A stretch of 64,000 nucleotides of DNA, taken from contig JAOUJZ010000004.1 in assembly GCA_029882915.1 (NCBI GenBank), forward strand, positions 20,254-84,253, in the 5' to 3' direction. A program made the position numbers and the translations under genes. This DNA is from Gammaproteobacteria bacterium. Lineage in GTDB: Bacteria > Pseudomonadota > Gammaproteobacteria > Nitrosococcales > Methylophagaceae. The notes below the pieces were generated by a model that was not told the DNA's origin, did not search any database, and saw only the letters and a list, made by a program, of their open reading frames with translations. Each line of letters begins with the position of its first letter. The stretch's first letter is position 1. Shown piece by piece: positions 21,740 to 37,872 of this stretch.

Positions 21740-23260
21740 TTAGAAAAATCCCAGTGGGCTTGTGCTGTAACTAACCAACAGATTCTTAGTTTGTTGATAG
21801 TGATCTAGCATCATTTTATGGGTTTCACGGCCTACGCCTGATTTTTTGTAACCACCAAATGCAGCATGTGCAGGGTAGAGGTGATAACAGTTAGTCCAGA
21901 CACGACCCGCTTCAATCCCACGGCCCATACGGTAAGCAAGGTTCATGTCACGTGTCCATACACCGGCACCCAGACCAAACTCAGTATCATTAGCAATAGC
22001 CAACGCTTCCGCTTCGTCCTTAAAGGTAGTGACTGAGACGACAGGTCCAAAAATTTCTTCCTGAAAGATACGCATTTTATTGGTGCCTTTAAGCAGCGTT
22101 GGTTCAATGTAATAGCCACTGTCAAATTCAGCGCCGAGTTGTTCAATGTTGCCACCAATCAGAAGTTCAGCACCTTCTTCTTTACCAATTTCCACATAAC
22201 TCAGGATCTTGTCGAACTGTTCTTTTGATGCCTGAGCACCTACCTGTGTGTCAGTATCAAGTGGGTTGCCGCGAATAATTTTCTTGGAACGTTCAATCAC
22301 GATAGAAATAAATTCATCGTAAATGCTTTCCTGAATCAGTGCACGAGAAGGACAGGTACAGACTTCACCTTGATTGAAGAAGGCCAGCACCGCACCTTCA
22401 GCACATTTGCTGATGTAATCTTCTTCCTGTTGCATGATGTCTTCAAAGAAGATGTTAGGCGATTTTCCACCTAATTCAACTGTTGAAGGAATAATGTTTT
22501 CAGCTGCACATTTCAAAATATGCGCACCAACTGGTGTTGAACCAGTAAAGGCTATTTTAGCAATGCGGGTGCTGGTTGCTAGCGCTTGTCCGGCTTCTTT
22601 ACCAAAACCATTAACAATATTAAGTACACCCGGTGGCAATAAGTCACCAATGACTTCAATCAGTTTGAGAATAGAAACTGGTGTTTGTTCTGCTGGTTTC
22701 ATCACAACGCAGTTGCCTGTAACCAGTGCTGGAGCTAATTTCCATGCTGCCATCAATAATGGGAAATTCCATGGAATGATTTGCCCTACAACACCAAGCG
22801 GCTCATGAAACTGGTATGACACCGTGGTTTCATCCAACTCACCCATGGTGCCTTCCTGAGCACGAATACAGCCTGCATAATAACGGAAATGATCAATACA
22901 CAATGGTACGTCAGCGGCTAGAGTTTCACGAACAGCTTTACCGTTATCCCATGTTTCTGCAACAGCCAGCATTTCAAGGTTCTCTTCCATGCGATCTGCT
23001 ATTTTTAGTAGCAGATTAGAACGTTCAGTAACTGATGTTTTACCCCAGCTAGCTTTAGCGGCATGAGCAGCATCTAGCGCTAAATTAATATCTTCTTCTG
23101 TAGAACGTGGGATCTCACAAAAAGCTTCACCCGTTACCGGCGTGCTATTCGTAAAATATTGGCCTTTAACAGGAGCGACCCATTGACCATTAATATAGTT
23201 GCCGTAACGTTCCTTAAATGAAACGATAGCACCGTCTTTACCAGGTTGTGCATAAATCAT
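21740..23260 (-). CDS. NAD(P)-dependent aldehyde dehydrogenase
   Basis: [54 protein letters not shown]; start at MIYAQPGKD preceded by GGAGAG. Confidence 0.93.
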   Translation of the reverse strand: MIYAQPGKDGAIVSFKERYGNYINGQWVAPVKGQYFTNSTPVTGEAFCEIPRSTEEDINLALDAAHAAKASWGKTSVTERSNLLLKIADRMEENLEMLAVAETWDNGKAVRETLAADVPLCIDHFRYYAGCIRAQEGTMGELDETTVSYQFHEPLGVVGQIIPWNFPLLMAAWKLAPALVTGNCVVMKPAEQTPVSILKLIEVIGDLLPPGVLNIVNGFGKEAGQALATSTRIAKIAFTGSTPVGAHILKCAAENIIPSTVELGGKSPNIFFEDIMQQEEDYISKCAEGAVLAFFNQGEVCTCPSRALIQESIYDEFISIVIERSKKIIRGNPLDTDTQVGAQASKEQFDKILSYVEIGKEEGAELLIGGNIEQLGAEFDSGYYIEPTLLKGTNKMRIFQEEIFGPVVSVTTFKDEAEALAIANDTEFGLGAGVWTRDMNLAYRMGRGIEAGRVWTNCYHLYPAHAAFGGYKKSGVGRETHKMMLDHYQQTKNLLVSYSTSPLGFF

Positions 23261-23404
23261 AATTCTTCTCTCCAGATCTTTATGAAACATCAAGGATAAT
23301 TCCTCACATGGAGGAGCACTTGACCAATATTCTTATTTACTTGACTTACAGTCCACAACAGACACAAAATTGAATTCACATTTTGTCCAACTGTTAAACA
23401 TACA

Positions 23405-24331
23405 ATGCAAATTGAAAAACTACAACTGGAGAAGCGACGCGAGAAAAGGCAGTTATTGATTGAAAATAAACTGACATTCGCGGGTCCAGAGACCGAGCTA
23501 AGTATCTATGACACCTATCGCGCCACATCGGGTGTTGGGCTGGATGCTGACCAATTGATGTATTGCGGTATGGTCAAGGGCAAAAAAATCATGCATGACT
23601 TCCAGCAAACAGAAGGGCAAGTTTTTTTGCCTCATGAATCCTTTGTAATGCCACCAGGGGAATATGTCGAAATTGATTTTCCTGATGCTACCGAAGATCT
23701 GCCAACTACCTGCTTAACCATAGAAATAGCCAAAGAACGTATTGAAACGATTTCAGAGCGTATGCGAGATCTGACCATGATGGGGGAAATTGATCATGAC
23801 TGGGCGTATCAGCCTCATATTGTTCACACTCACCACACAACCGATACTCAGCAACTTTTAGATAAACTGGTAACTTTGTTTACTACCAACCACCCTGACA
23901 AAGCGATGATGGTTGATTTAGGTGTGTCGGAACTCATTATTCGTCTGTTAAGGCAGCAGGGTAGGGAATTATTACTGGCCTATTGTCGCAAAATGCCTGA
24001 TGCCAGCGGTATCACCGCCGCCATTCATTATCTTGAAAAGAACATTGAAATACCATTAGACATAGACCTGTTATGTCGTCACGCTTGCATGAGCCGAAGT
24101 CGGCTATATATAGAGTTTAAAAAACAATTGGGTTGTTCACCAGGTGAATATCACCAGCAAATGCGCTTAAAACTGGCTGCTGATCAAATACGTACTGGCA
24201 AGACAGTCACACAAGCTTGTTATGACGTGGGGTTTAATGATCTTAGTCATTTCAGCCGTCGATTTACCCGGTTTTTCGGCTGTTCACCAAGTGCATACAG
24301 AGAACAACATAACGCTGCTGTTGTGTCCTAG
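23405..24331 (+). CDS. AraC family transcriptional regulator
   Basis: C-terminal HTH: CRHACMSRSRLYIEFKKQLGCSPGEYHQQMRLKLAADQI, YDVGFNDLSHFSRRFTRFFGCSPSAYR. Confidence 0.93.
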   Translation: MQIEKLQLEKRREKRQLLIENKLTFAGPETELSIYDTYRATSGVGLDADQLMYCGMVKGKKIMHDFQQTEGQVFLPHESFVMPPGEYVEIDFPDATEDLPTTCLTIEIAKERIETISERMRDLTMMGEIDHDWAYQPHIVHTHHTTDTQQLLDKLVTLFTTNHPDKAMMVDLGVSELIIRLLRQQGRELLLAYCRKMPDASGITAAIHYLEKNIEIPLDIDLLCRHACMSRSRLYIEFKKQLGCSPGEYHQQMRLKLAADQIRTGKTVTQACYDVGFNDLSHFSRRFTRFFGCSPSAYREQHNAAVVS

Positions 24332-24359
24332 GTCTTAAAACTGAGCATTACAGACAAAA

Positions 24360-24384
24360 AAACACCCCGAAGAACGGGGTATCT
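24360..24384. terminator. Rho-independent terminator between araC-like gene and dksA
   Basis: accccg-aagaa-cggggt; T-run on minus strand (GTTTTTTT), weaker atctttt on plus strand. Confidence 0.8.
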
Positions 24385-24443
24385 TTTGCCAGCATTAATT
24401 CCTTTATTTAATGGTGGCAGTATGAGGTTTGTTCGTAAAAGTA

Positions 24444-24860
24444 TTAAACGCGGTTCTTTTCTCTAATTTCATCCAGTGTTTTACAGTCAATGCATAACGT
24501 GGCTGTTGGACGCGCTTCAAGACGGCGAATACCAATCTCAGTACCACACGATTCACAGAAACCATAATCGCCTTTATCAAGATCATCTAACGACTGGTTA
24601 ATTTTTTTGATCAGCTTGCGTTCACGATCGCGAGTACGTAGCTCAAGGGTAAACTCTTCTTCCTGAGTAGCTCGGTCATTAGGATCAGGAAAGTTAGCAG
24701 CATCATCTTGCATGTGATGAACAGTGCGATCCACTTCTTCCATCAACTGCTTTTTCCAGTTTTCAAGAATAGCTCGAAAGTGAGTAGTTTGCTCATCATT
24801 CATGTATTCCTCACCCGTTTTTTCTACATATGGGCTGAATTTCGCTTCAATTGAATCCAT
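24444..24860 (-). CDS. dksA: RNA polymerase-binding transcription factor DksA
   Basis: [25 protein letters not shown] zinc finger and coiled-coil. Confidence 0.94.
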   Translation of the reverse strand: MDSIEAKFSPYVEKTGEEYMNDEQTTHFRAILENWKKQLMEEVDRTVHHMQDDAANFPDPNDRATQEEEFTLELRTRDRERKLIKKINQSLDDLDKGDYGFCESCGTEIGIRRLEARPTATLCIDCKTLDEIREKNRV

Positions 24861-24974
24861 CTAAAAAAACCTCATAACTTTTCAAAATTTAAGGGCGCAT
24901 CTATACCAGATGAATCCCTGATGTGCAAAAAATTTGTTACTATTCTAGCCTATTTTTTACTAATAAAACGAGTT

Positions 24975-25739
24975 ATGAAGCAATTAAAAGCAGTGATTTT
25001 CGATGTTGATGGTACTTTGGCTGAAACCGAGCGTGACGGTCATCGTGTGGCTTTCAATCGCGCATTCTCAGATGCAGGGCTAGATTGGGATTGGGATGAA
25101 GATTTATACGGCCAATTATTAGCGGTCACCGGCGGTAAAGAACGCATCCAATATTTCTTATCCCATTTTTATACAGACTTCGATTATGACGGCGATATTG
25201 ATGCTTTGATTGCTGAGTTGCATGCTGCTAAAACAAAACATTACGTGGCGTTGTTAGAAAGCAAAGCCATTGGTTTACGTCCTGGTGTATCAAGACTGAT
25301 GGCTGAACTTAGATCATCCGGAGTGCGACTCGCGATAGCAACCACAACTACGCCGGCCAATGTCATCGCATTAATTAAAAGTACACTCGGCGAACATGCC
25401 CTTGAATGGTTCGATTACATTGCTGCTGGTGATGTTGTGCCGGCCAAAAAGCCAGCCTCAGATATTTTTGAACATTGTCTGCAAGAAATTGGTTTGTCAG
25501 CCGATGACTGTCTGGCGCTGGAAGATTCAGCCAATGGTGTGTTGGCATCCTGTGGAGCCAACATTCCCACTGTGGTCACGTTAAATAATTACACTCGTGA
25601 TGATGACTTTACGGGTGCAATCAGTGTTATCACACATCTGGGTGAAGCCAACTTACCATGTGAATATATTTCCGGTGAGCCAATTAATGCCCCATTAATC
25701 ACTGTGGATGTGCTAAAACGGCTACATGCACATGCCTAA
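24975..25739 (+). CDS. HAD family hydrolase (CbbY/phosphoglycolate phosphatase-like)
   Basis: KAVIFDVDGTLAETERDGHRVAFNRAF, CLALEDSANGVLAS. Confidence 0.9.
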   Translation: MKQLKAVIFDVDGTLAETERDGHRVAFNRAFSDAGLDWDWDEDLYGQLLAVTGGKERIQYFLSHFYTDFDYDGDIDALIAELHAAKTKHYVALLESKAIGLRPGVSRLMAELRSSGVRLAIATTTTPANVIALIKSTLGEHALEWFDYIAAGDVVPAKKPASDIFEHCLQEIGLSADDCLALEDSANGVLASCGANIPTVVTLNNYTRDDDFTGAISVITHLGEANLPCEYISGEPINAPLITVDVLKRLHAHA

Positions 25740-26913
25740 AAAAATCGCCCAGCGGGCTAAAGAGATCTCACCTTTCCACGTGATGGATATTCTGGCGCAG
25801 GCGAGAAAGCTGGAAGCGCAGGGCAGGGATATCATTCATATGGAAGTCGGTGAGCCTGATTTTGATACCCCACTGCCGATCATTGATGCAGGACTAGAAG
25901 CTCTAAAATCTGGAAAAACACACTACACGCCCGCTTTGGGTTTGCCTGAATTACGTCAGACGATTGCTGACTGGTATCAACAACGCTATCAGGTTGAAAT
26001 CTCGGCAAGTCGTATTGTGGTGACGCCCGGAGCATCGGGTGCCTTATTGTTGATTATGGGTGCGTTACTCGATCAAGGCCAAAATGTACTGATGGCCGAT
26101 CCGGGTTATCCCTGCAACCGACATTTCGCCCGATTTGTAGAGGGTAGTGCTAAAGCAGTCAATGTTGATGCCAGTACTGATTACCAACTCACCGATGCAC
26201 ATATCGAAACCCATTGGGATGAAAATACAGCACTGGCACTGGTAGCCTCACCCTCCAACCCGACTGGAACAATGTTAAACCACCAGCAACTAGCCGACCT
26301 GTCCAATGCCGTGAAAGCAAAAAATGCTCATCTGGTGGTTGATGAGATTTACCATGGCCTGACCTATGACGGCTTTGAAGCACCGACTGTCCTGTCAGTC
26401 GATCACAATGCCTTTGTGGTCAACAGCTTTTCCAAATTTTTCGGTATGACGGGGTGGCGTTTGGGGTGGCTGGTAGTGCCCGAAGACTATATTGAAGTCA
26501 TGGATAGACTCGCACAAAACCTGTTTTTAGCCGCACCAACAGTTTCGCAATATGCAGCGCTGGCTGCCTTTAAACCAGAAACGGTAGCGATACTGGAACA
26601 ACGCAGACAGATATTTGAACAACGTCGTAATGCTTTATTACCGGGCTTACGCGAGTTGGGTTTTGATATTCCAGTAACACCACAGGGTGCCTTTTATCTG
26701 TATGCCAACTGCTCAGCCTTGCTCAATGACAACTATCCCGACAGTATGGCCTTGTCCAAATATCTACTGGAACATGCCAGTGTTGCTATCACACCGGGGC
26801 TGGACTTTGGTTCAAATCAGGCCGAACAGCATTGTCGTTTTGCCTACACTACGGATTCTGAACGGTTATTAGAAGCTCTGAAACGAATGGCAAATGTAGT
26901 GAAAAAGAGTTAA
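25726..26913 (+). CDS. Class I/II pyridoxal phosphate-dependent aminotransferase
   Basis: SPSNPTGTMLN, SFSKFFGMTGWRLGWLVVP. Confidence 0.93.
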   Translation: MHMPKKIAQRAKEISPFHVMDILAQARKLEAQGRDIIHMEVGEPDFDTPLPIIDAGLEALKSGKTHYTPALGLPELRQTIADWYQQRYQVEISASRIVVTPGASGALLLIMGALLDQGQNVLMADPGYPCNRHFARFVEGSAKAVNVDASTDYQLTDAHIETHWDENTALALVASPSNPTGTMLNHQQLADLSNAVKAKNAHLVVDEIYHGLTYDGFEAPTVLSVDHNAFVVNSFSKFFGMTGWRLGWLVVPEDYIEVMDRLAQNLFLAAPTVSQYAALAAFKPETVAILEQRRQIFEQRRNALLPGLRELGFDIPVTPQGAFYLYANCSALLNDNYPDSMALSKYLLEHASVAITPGLDFGSNQAEQHCRFAYTTDSERLLEALKRMANVVKKS

Positions 26914-27034
26914 GTAAGGTCAATGCTGATATTAGTTTTGAACCGATATTATTAGCTGTTGGATCTAACGATTGATAAACAACAAATGGGACAAGTTATT
27001 ACTCTGACCCATTTATTTTGGAGTAAATATTAAA

Positions 27035-27463
27035 ATGATAACCGATAAAGCTAAAGGTGTTTTTGACAAAACCATTGATGTCGTATTCAGCGTTATACTG
27101 GCATTTATTGTTCTTGGTATTGTAATTGGAACAGCTCAACTTTTTGTTACAACGTGGAAGCTGTTCGCGTTTGAAGGCATCAGTGAACACTACATTAATT
27201 TAATTGCCGATGTGCTTACGCTCTATGTATTAATTGAGTTATCGCGATCGTTAGTGGAGTACTTTAGCACCCAAAAGCTTCGACTTACTTTTATTATTGA
27301 TGCAGCCATAGTGTTTGTTATACGAGAAATATTGATTGCGCTGTTTAAACACGAGGTTGAGCCAGAAATGCTCTATGCTTTTTCCGTTTTCTTATTTGTT
27401 CTAGGTGCGTTAAGAATAGGCTCTATTCTGGTTAATCAACGAGAACGGGAACTCTTAAAATAA
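27035..27463 (+). CDS. PsiE-like (phosphate-starvation-inducible) small membrane protein
   Basis: Four hydrophobic segments; YVLIELSRSLVEYFSTQKLRLTFIIDAAIVFVIREILI. Confidence 0.75.
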   Translation: MITDKAKGVFDKTIDVVFSVILAFIVLGIVIGTAQLFVTTWKLFAFEGISEHYINLIADVLTLYVLIELSRSLVEYFSTQKLRLTFIIDAAIVFVIREILIALFKHEVEPEMLYAFSVFLFVLGALRIGSILVNQRERELLK

Positions 27464-27538
27464 GAGGAATTATGCTCTGATTTTATTTTTTCAAGGAATA
27501 TAGATGAATTTCAATTCAGCCTATGAGCTGTGAGATAA

Positions 27539-29824
<2,286 letters not shown>

Positions 29825-29853
29825 AAAGATTTAAACAGTAGCTTGAAACAAAC

Positions 29854-30060
29854 ATGATTGACATACAGATAGAAAATGCTGACGAAGTGATCTGCGATTG
29901 CAGTGGTACTACTAAAGCCAAGATCGCGAGTTTGGTTGAAAAGGGCGTGTATACCCTTGATGGCATATCAAGAGCCACCGGTGCTAATTCTGGCTGTGGC
30001 TCTTGTGACTATGAAATTGAAAACTTGCTTGATGAACTTGCAGGAATTGGCGATCAGTAA
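29854..30060 (+). CDS. Bfd-like [2Fe-2S]-binding protein
   Basis: CDCSGTTKAKI ... GANSGCGSCDYEI cysteine pattern. Confidence 0.85.
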   Translation: MIDIQIENADEVICDCSGTTKAKIASLVEKGVYTLDGISRATGANSGCGSCDYEIENLLDELAGIGDQ

Positions 30061-30061
30061 T

Positions 30062-30793
30062 TTAGCTTTTTAGATTTTCTAGATATAAAGCCGTGGCGCC
30101 AGCTACGGCCGCTGGAATCACCAGAAAGTTTATAAATGGAATCATCGTTGCCCCTAAGGCAGCCAAACCAAAGCCAAGTACTAATGGGCGACGTTGTTTT
30201 AACAGGGCTCGCTGTTGAGAAAATTTCATCAAGTGATTACCCATCGGATAATCATGATAATCCAGAGCGAGGATCCAGCTTGAAATGGCGATCCACAACA
30301 CTGGCGCGACAAAATTGATCACCGGGATCCACGAGAAAATAAACAGTGGGATCATCCACAACAGAAAGTAAGCAATTTTTTTAACTTCATTCCATAGCAT
30401 GGATGGCGTGTCTTTAATCACCTTCTGCCATTCCATTGATGGTGGTGCTTGCCCAGATAATTTAATTTCGACTGCCTCAGCCAAAATGCCATTGAATGGT
30501 GCGGCAAGTAAATTTGCGATGATCGAAAAACTGAAAAACACTATCATGGTGAGCAAGGCTGCAAATAGCGGCCAAATCAGCCACATGATGGCACTGAGTA
30601 ACCAGTCAGGTAACCAGCTCGGCATGATACTGTTGATCCACTGTTCAAACTGACTGATGCCTAACCAGATGGCAGCGCTGAATAACACGGTGTTGATCGC
30701 CATAGGAATATAGGCAAAGCGACGAATGCCTCGCTGATTAATGAGGCCAAATCCTTTGAATAAATAGCTCGCGCCTTTGAATAAATCTTGCAT
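30062..30793 (-). CDS. cysZ: Sulfate transporter CysZ
   Basis: GASYLFKGFGLINQRGIRRFAYIPMAIN; NLLAAPFNGILAEAVE. Confidence 0.9.
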   Translation of the reverse strand: MQDLFKGASYLFKGFGLINQRGIRRFAYIPMAINTVLFSAAIWLGISQFEQWINSIMPSWLPDWLLSAIMWLIWPLFAALLTMIVFFSFSIIANLLAAPFNGILAEAVEIKLSGQAPPSMEWQKVIKDTPSMLWNEVKKIAYFLLWMIPLFIFSWIPVINFVAPVLWIAISSWILALDYHDYPMGNHLMKFSQQRALLKQRRPLVLGFGLAALGATMIPFINFLVIPAAVAGATALYLENLKS

Positions 30794-30811
30794 TGATACT
30801 CGCTTCCTAAG

Positions 30812-32089
30812 TTAAGTTAATGTAATGCCTTGTGCAATTCGTGCTACACCATATGCGGCTTCGGTGTGTTCAGGTTTAATAAAGGGCACTTTGATATGTT
30901 GCTGACGTATCGTTTGCCAGATCTGGTTTCCCGCGCCGCCACCAACAGTTCGAATACTGTTGAGTGATGATGCTCCCGCTTGTTGAAGACAGTGGTATGC
31001 CTGTTTTTCAATTTTTGCGATACCATTCAACAATCCATGTAAAAATTCTACATTACTACTGGGGCGAGGTGTCAGTCTTGGTTGAAAATTGGGATCGTTA
31101 ACAGGAAAGCGCTCACCGGGTGACAATAAGGGATAAAAGTCCGCAGTAGCAGCCTTAACGGAAATGTGTTCGCTAAACTGTTGTATCTGCTTATCATTAA
31201 AGAAGTGTCGTAATACGGCACCACCGCTGTTAGATGCACCACCAACCAGCCATTTATCACCCAAACGATGACTGTATACCCCTTGTTCGGGTAAAAACAC
31301 TGGCTTGTCGCTGATGAGTTTAACAACCAGTGTTGAACCTAATGATGTCACGGCATCCCCGATTTCATGAGCACCTGTGGCGATAAGTGCTGCAATACTG
31401 TCTGTTGTGCCAGCGATAATATCTGGTACTGTGTTGAGATTTAAATCGCCACATAACTGCGTTGATAATTGACCAATCATTGTTCCGGGCAATACGACAT
31501 CGGGTAATACGGTACGATCAGTAACGCTATCTAACCAGTCTGGCCAACTGCGGTTAACGGGGTCATAACCTGTTTTGAGGGCATTATTTTCATCAGTGAT
31601 ACCCAGAGATGCACCAAGTTTGAAGTTTAGCCAGTCGGCTTGATGCAGGAGTTTGAAGCCTGATGGTAATTCAGCATGCTGCTGAGCATGCAGTAATTTT
31701 GCCAAGCCACTGCTTGCACCATGTGCGCCTGAGTGTGCGGGTGCCAGATCAGCAATGGTTTTACTTTGTTCAACGGCACGGCTGTCGTTGTACATAATAA
31801 TAGGCGTTAGTGGCTTACCTTGATGATCAGTGATTAGAATTGAGCCAGAAGTGGCATCAACAGCAATGGCTTTTATTTCGAACCCCTGACATTGGGCAGT
31901 GAGTTGTTGTAATACCTGTTTTACAAGTTGCCAATGTGTGTCGGGATTTTGTTCTGAGCAGGGAGGGGTTGAGAATGTATTTGCTAGTGGTTGCTGGCTT
32001 TGGGCGATAATCTTTGCCGTGGCATCTATGGCAATAGCTCGACACCCTGAGGTGCCGAGATCAATACCAATCCAGGCATTATTATTCAT
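30812..32089 (-). CDS. FGGY family carbohydrate kinase
   Basis: WIGIDLGTSGCRAIAIDA; AGTTDSIAALIATGA; TVGGGAGNQIWQTI. Confidence 0.9.
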   Translation of the reverse strand: MNNNAWIGIDLGTSGCRAIAIDATAKIIAQSQQPLANTFSTPPCSEQNPDTHWQLVKQVLQQLTAQCQGFEIKAIAVDATSGSILITDHQGKPLTPIIMYNDSRAVEQSKTIADLAPAHSGAHGASSGLAKLLHAQQHAELPSGFKLLHQADWLNFKLGASLGITDENNALKTGYDPVNRSWPDWLDSVTDRTVLPDVVLPGTMIGQLSTQLCGDLNLNTVPDIIAGTTDSIAALIATGAHEIGDAVTSLGSTLVVKLISDKPVFLPEQGVYSHRLGDKWLVGGASNSGGAVLRHFFNDKQIQQFSEHISVKAATADFYPLLSPGERFPVNDPNFQPRLTPRPSSNVEFLHGLLNGIAKIEKQAYHCLQQAGASSLNSIRTVGGGAGNQIWQTIRQQHIKVPFIKPEHTEAAYGVARIAQGITLT

Positions 32090-32109
32090 AATGCGATGGT
32101 GTTATATTG

Positions 32110-32511
32110 TTAAGGTAATTGCACCGGTGTTGGCGCAATCCAGCCTTCTTTACGGTGTTCAGCCACAACAGTTGTGTACACACCGCCACGAACATTAAAA
32201 ATACCGGTAACACGCATAAAACGAGGCTCGCATGCCGCCACTAAATCATCTAAAATCTGGTTGGTTACTTTTTCGTGAAAAGCACCTTGATCGCGATAAG
32301 ACCAGATATATAATTTGTAAGCCTTTAATTCGATACACTTTTGATCGGGTACATAGTCAATTTTGATAGTGGCAAAATCTGGTTGTCCAGTTTTTGGACA
32401 TAAACAAGTAAATTCAGGCGTTTCGATGTGAATGGTATAATCGCGATCAGGCATCGCATTATCAAAGGTTTCCAGCTCTTTGCTTGGTTGTGTAGACATA
32501 GAAAATCTCAA
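32110..32511 (-). CDS. queF: NADPH-dependent 7-cyano-7-deazaguanine reductase
   Basis: [48 protein letters not shown]. Confidence 0.95.
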   Translation of the reverse strand: MRFSMSTQPSKELETFDNAMPDRDYTIHIETPEFTCLCPKTGQPDFATIKIDYVPDQKCIELKAYKLYIWSYRDQGAFHEKVTNQILDDLVAACEPRFMRVTGIFNVRGGVYTTVVAEHRKEGWIAPTPVQLP

Positions 32512-32580
32512 TGTGGTGACGAAAACTATATATTATCCCTTAGTTGCGAGTTCATGAATAGAACAGAGGTTCCAGAATAA

Positions 32581-35394
<2,814 letters not shown>

Positions 35395-35395
<1 letters not shown>

Positions 35396-36444
35396 TGACA
35401 GCACTAACAGAAGCGATTAAAAAAGTCGCAACTGGACCACATTTAAGTAAAGACTTGAGCCTGAATGAAGCCCGACTGGCAATGTTGGAAATACTGTCTG
35501 ATAAGGCTGATCCTGTACAGGCAGCAATTTTCTTTATTGCACTGCGAATGAAGCGCGAAACCAAAGAGGAAAATCTTGGTATTTTGCAGGCACTACAGAC
35601 AAATACTGATCAAGTTTCTATCAATGTTGACCAATTATTAACTATTGCCGATCCCTTTAATGGTTATAACCGCCATTGTCCGATAACTGCATTTTTACCA
35701 GCTGTTTTGGCAGCCTGCGGCTTACCTACGGTGTCTCAGGGTGTGAAGGAAATGGGGCCTAAATTTGGTGTTACCCATTCACAAGTGTTGGCACAAGCGG
35801 GGGTGAAAACCGATCTTTCTGTGCAGGTGGCAGCACAACGTTTGACTGACTCTAATGTAGGATGGACATATATAGATCAAGCTCAGACAACACCCACACT
35901 GCATGATTTACAGGATTTGAGAACAAGGATGATCAAGCGCCCGAGTCTGGCGACACTAGAGAAATTAATCATGCCGATCAAAGCTCGAGGCAAAACCCAT
36001 TTACAGATTGGGTTTGTCCATAAGGCCTATCCAGAAGTATTAGCATGGCTGGCACAACAGGCGGGTTTTTCATCCGTATTGATTGTTCGAGGTCTTGAAG
36101 GTGGGATAGTACCCACACTACGTGAAACATCCAACTGTTTTCGTTCGGTTGCCGGTGAGCTGACTCCTTGTGTTTTTGACCCTACTGACTTTGATATTCA
36201 TCAAGATACACGTGGCACATTACCTGAAACAACGGATGAAGTAACCGCTCAACATACGGTTGAACTTGGCTTAAAAGCACTGGAAGGACAGTCAGGCCCA
36301 GCCTTTGATAGTCTGGTTTATGGCGGGGCAATGGTATTATGGCATTGTGGATTGCAACCTTCACAACATCAGGCTGCACAACATGTACGTCAAGTAATCC
36401 AGTCAGGTAAAGCAAAAGCATGTTTCGAACTGGGGATCGATTAG
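35395..36444 (+). CDS. YbiB family protein (anthranilate phosphoribosyltransferase-like fold)
   Basis: ADPVQAAIFFIALRMKRETKEENLGILQAL; DPFNGYNRH. Confidence 0.85.
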
Positions 36445-36453
36445 GAGTCACTC

Positions 36454-36870
36454 ATGGTATTTCAACAACAGCTGTCATTTGCTACTTCAGGCCGGAGCAC
36501 AACGAATATTACAGCACAGATCCAACAGATAGTGGCACAGTCTGGTATCAACATAGGTACCTGTCATGTGTTTGTTCAACATACCAGCGCATCGTTGATG
36601 CTATGTGAAAATGCCGATCCTGATGTCCGACGGGATCTGGAAATCTACATGCAATATATTGTTCCAGATGGTGATCCAATGTTTTTACATCAGGATGAAG
36701 GTCCCGACGATATGAGTGCCCATATTCGTACGGTGTTAACCAATCCTGATTTAACCATGCCGGTCAGTGGTGGACAGTGTGATCTAGGGATCTGGCAGGG
36801 CATCTATCTTTGGGAGCATCGTACCCATCGCCACCAACGACGAGTCATTGTCACCGTGCAGGGCGAATAA
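36454..36870 (+). CDS. YjbQ/UPF0047 family protein
   Basis: HVFVQHTSASLMLCENADPDVRRDLE; GPDDMSAHIRTVL; LGIWQGIYLWEHR. Confidence 0.92.
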   Translation: MVFQQQLSFATSGRSTTNITAQIQQIVAQSGINIGTCHVFVQHTSASLMLCENADPDVRRDLEIYMQYIVPDGDPMFLHQDEGPDDMSAHIRTVLTNPDLTMPVSGGQCDLGIWQGIYLWEHRTHRHQRRVIVTVQGE

Positions 36871-36966
36871 CTAGTCTAAAAGTAGAATTTACTCACAGCG
36901 TATTGTTACTATTGTTGCTAGTAAAGACGCTCCGACATTTTGAACACACCTTTGAGGGATACAATC

Positions 36967-37548
36967 ATGAGTAAAATTTTAGATGAAGTACTTTCTGCAA
37001 ATGCTGACTATGTAGCCGGATTTGGAAGTAAATGTGATCTGCCGATGCCTCCTGGCAGGAATTTCGCCATATTAACTTGTATGGATGCACGACTGGACCC
37101 TGCTAAATATGCAGGTTTATCAGAAGGTGACGCCCATGTTATCCGTAATGCGGGTGGCAGAGCCAGTGATGATGCGATCCGATCATTGGTGATTTCATAC
37201 AAATTACTCGGCACCAAAGAGTGGTTTGTTATTCACCATACAGATTGTGGTATGGAAACATTTAATAATGAAATAATGGGTAATCTCTTAGCTAGTAGCT
37301 TAAAAAGGTCAAGCGTTGATGCATCAGGTTGGCATGATAGCGGCGATGGTGAAGGAACCACTGACGGTAAATTTATTCAATGGTTGACCATTAATGATCA
37401 GGCTCAAAGTGTGACGGAAGACGTGAAACGTATTCGTAATAGTCCGATGGTACCAGCTGAAATTCCAATTTATGGTTATATTTATGATTGTAAATCAGGA
37501 AAACTGGTTGAAGTTCCAGCAGCTACAGAAGCCGGTAAAGCGAGTTAA
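36967..37548 (+). CDS. Beta-carbonic anhydrase
   Basis: [48 protein letters not shown]. Confidence 0.93.
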   Translation: MSKILDEVLSANADYVAGFGSKCDLPMPPGRNFAILTCMDARLDPAKYAGLSEGDAHVIRNAGGRASDDAIRSLVISYKLLGTKEWFVIHHTDCGMETFNNEIMGNLLASSLKRSSVDASGWHDSGDGEGTTDGKFIQWLTINDQAQSVTEDVKRIRNSPMVPAEIPIYGYIYDCKSGKLVEVPAATEAGKAS

Positions 37549-37562
37549 AAACTTGAAAATGT

Positions 37563-37603
37563 AACCGGTGGGAAAAGCAGTCTGTTCGCTTTTGCCACCG
37601 GTT
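37563..37603. terminator. Strong hairpin downstream of carbonic anhydrase gene, terminator candidate
   Basis: aaccggtgg-g-aaaagc / gctttt-g-ccaccggtt with one mismatch; weak T-tract. Confidence 0.55.
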
Positions 37604-37872
37604 AATACTTCTCTGATACTGAAATCTGTCACTTTTCATCGACAAAGCTACATAAAATCACCAATTTAGAGCCTATAACCCCCCGGTTTTACTGTATAAT
37701 TTCGCTCTTAAATTATTAGGTCTGATGTCATTTTTAAGCCACGTTTAATTTGTATCACCATAGATGTTGGCACTTCGATGATTTTTTCCGATCTTCATGA
37801 GCCACGTACGACCATAAATTTGCAGACATTATTTAATGTCAGCACCTCATTTGTAACAAGGAAAAAATAAAC

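Noticed and set aside
26984-27014. aaatggg...cccattt hairpin upstream of the PsiE-like gene
   Set aside because: Short stem with a long loop and weak T-tract; likely chance.
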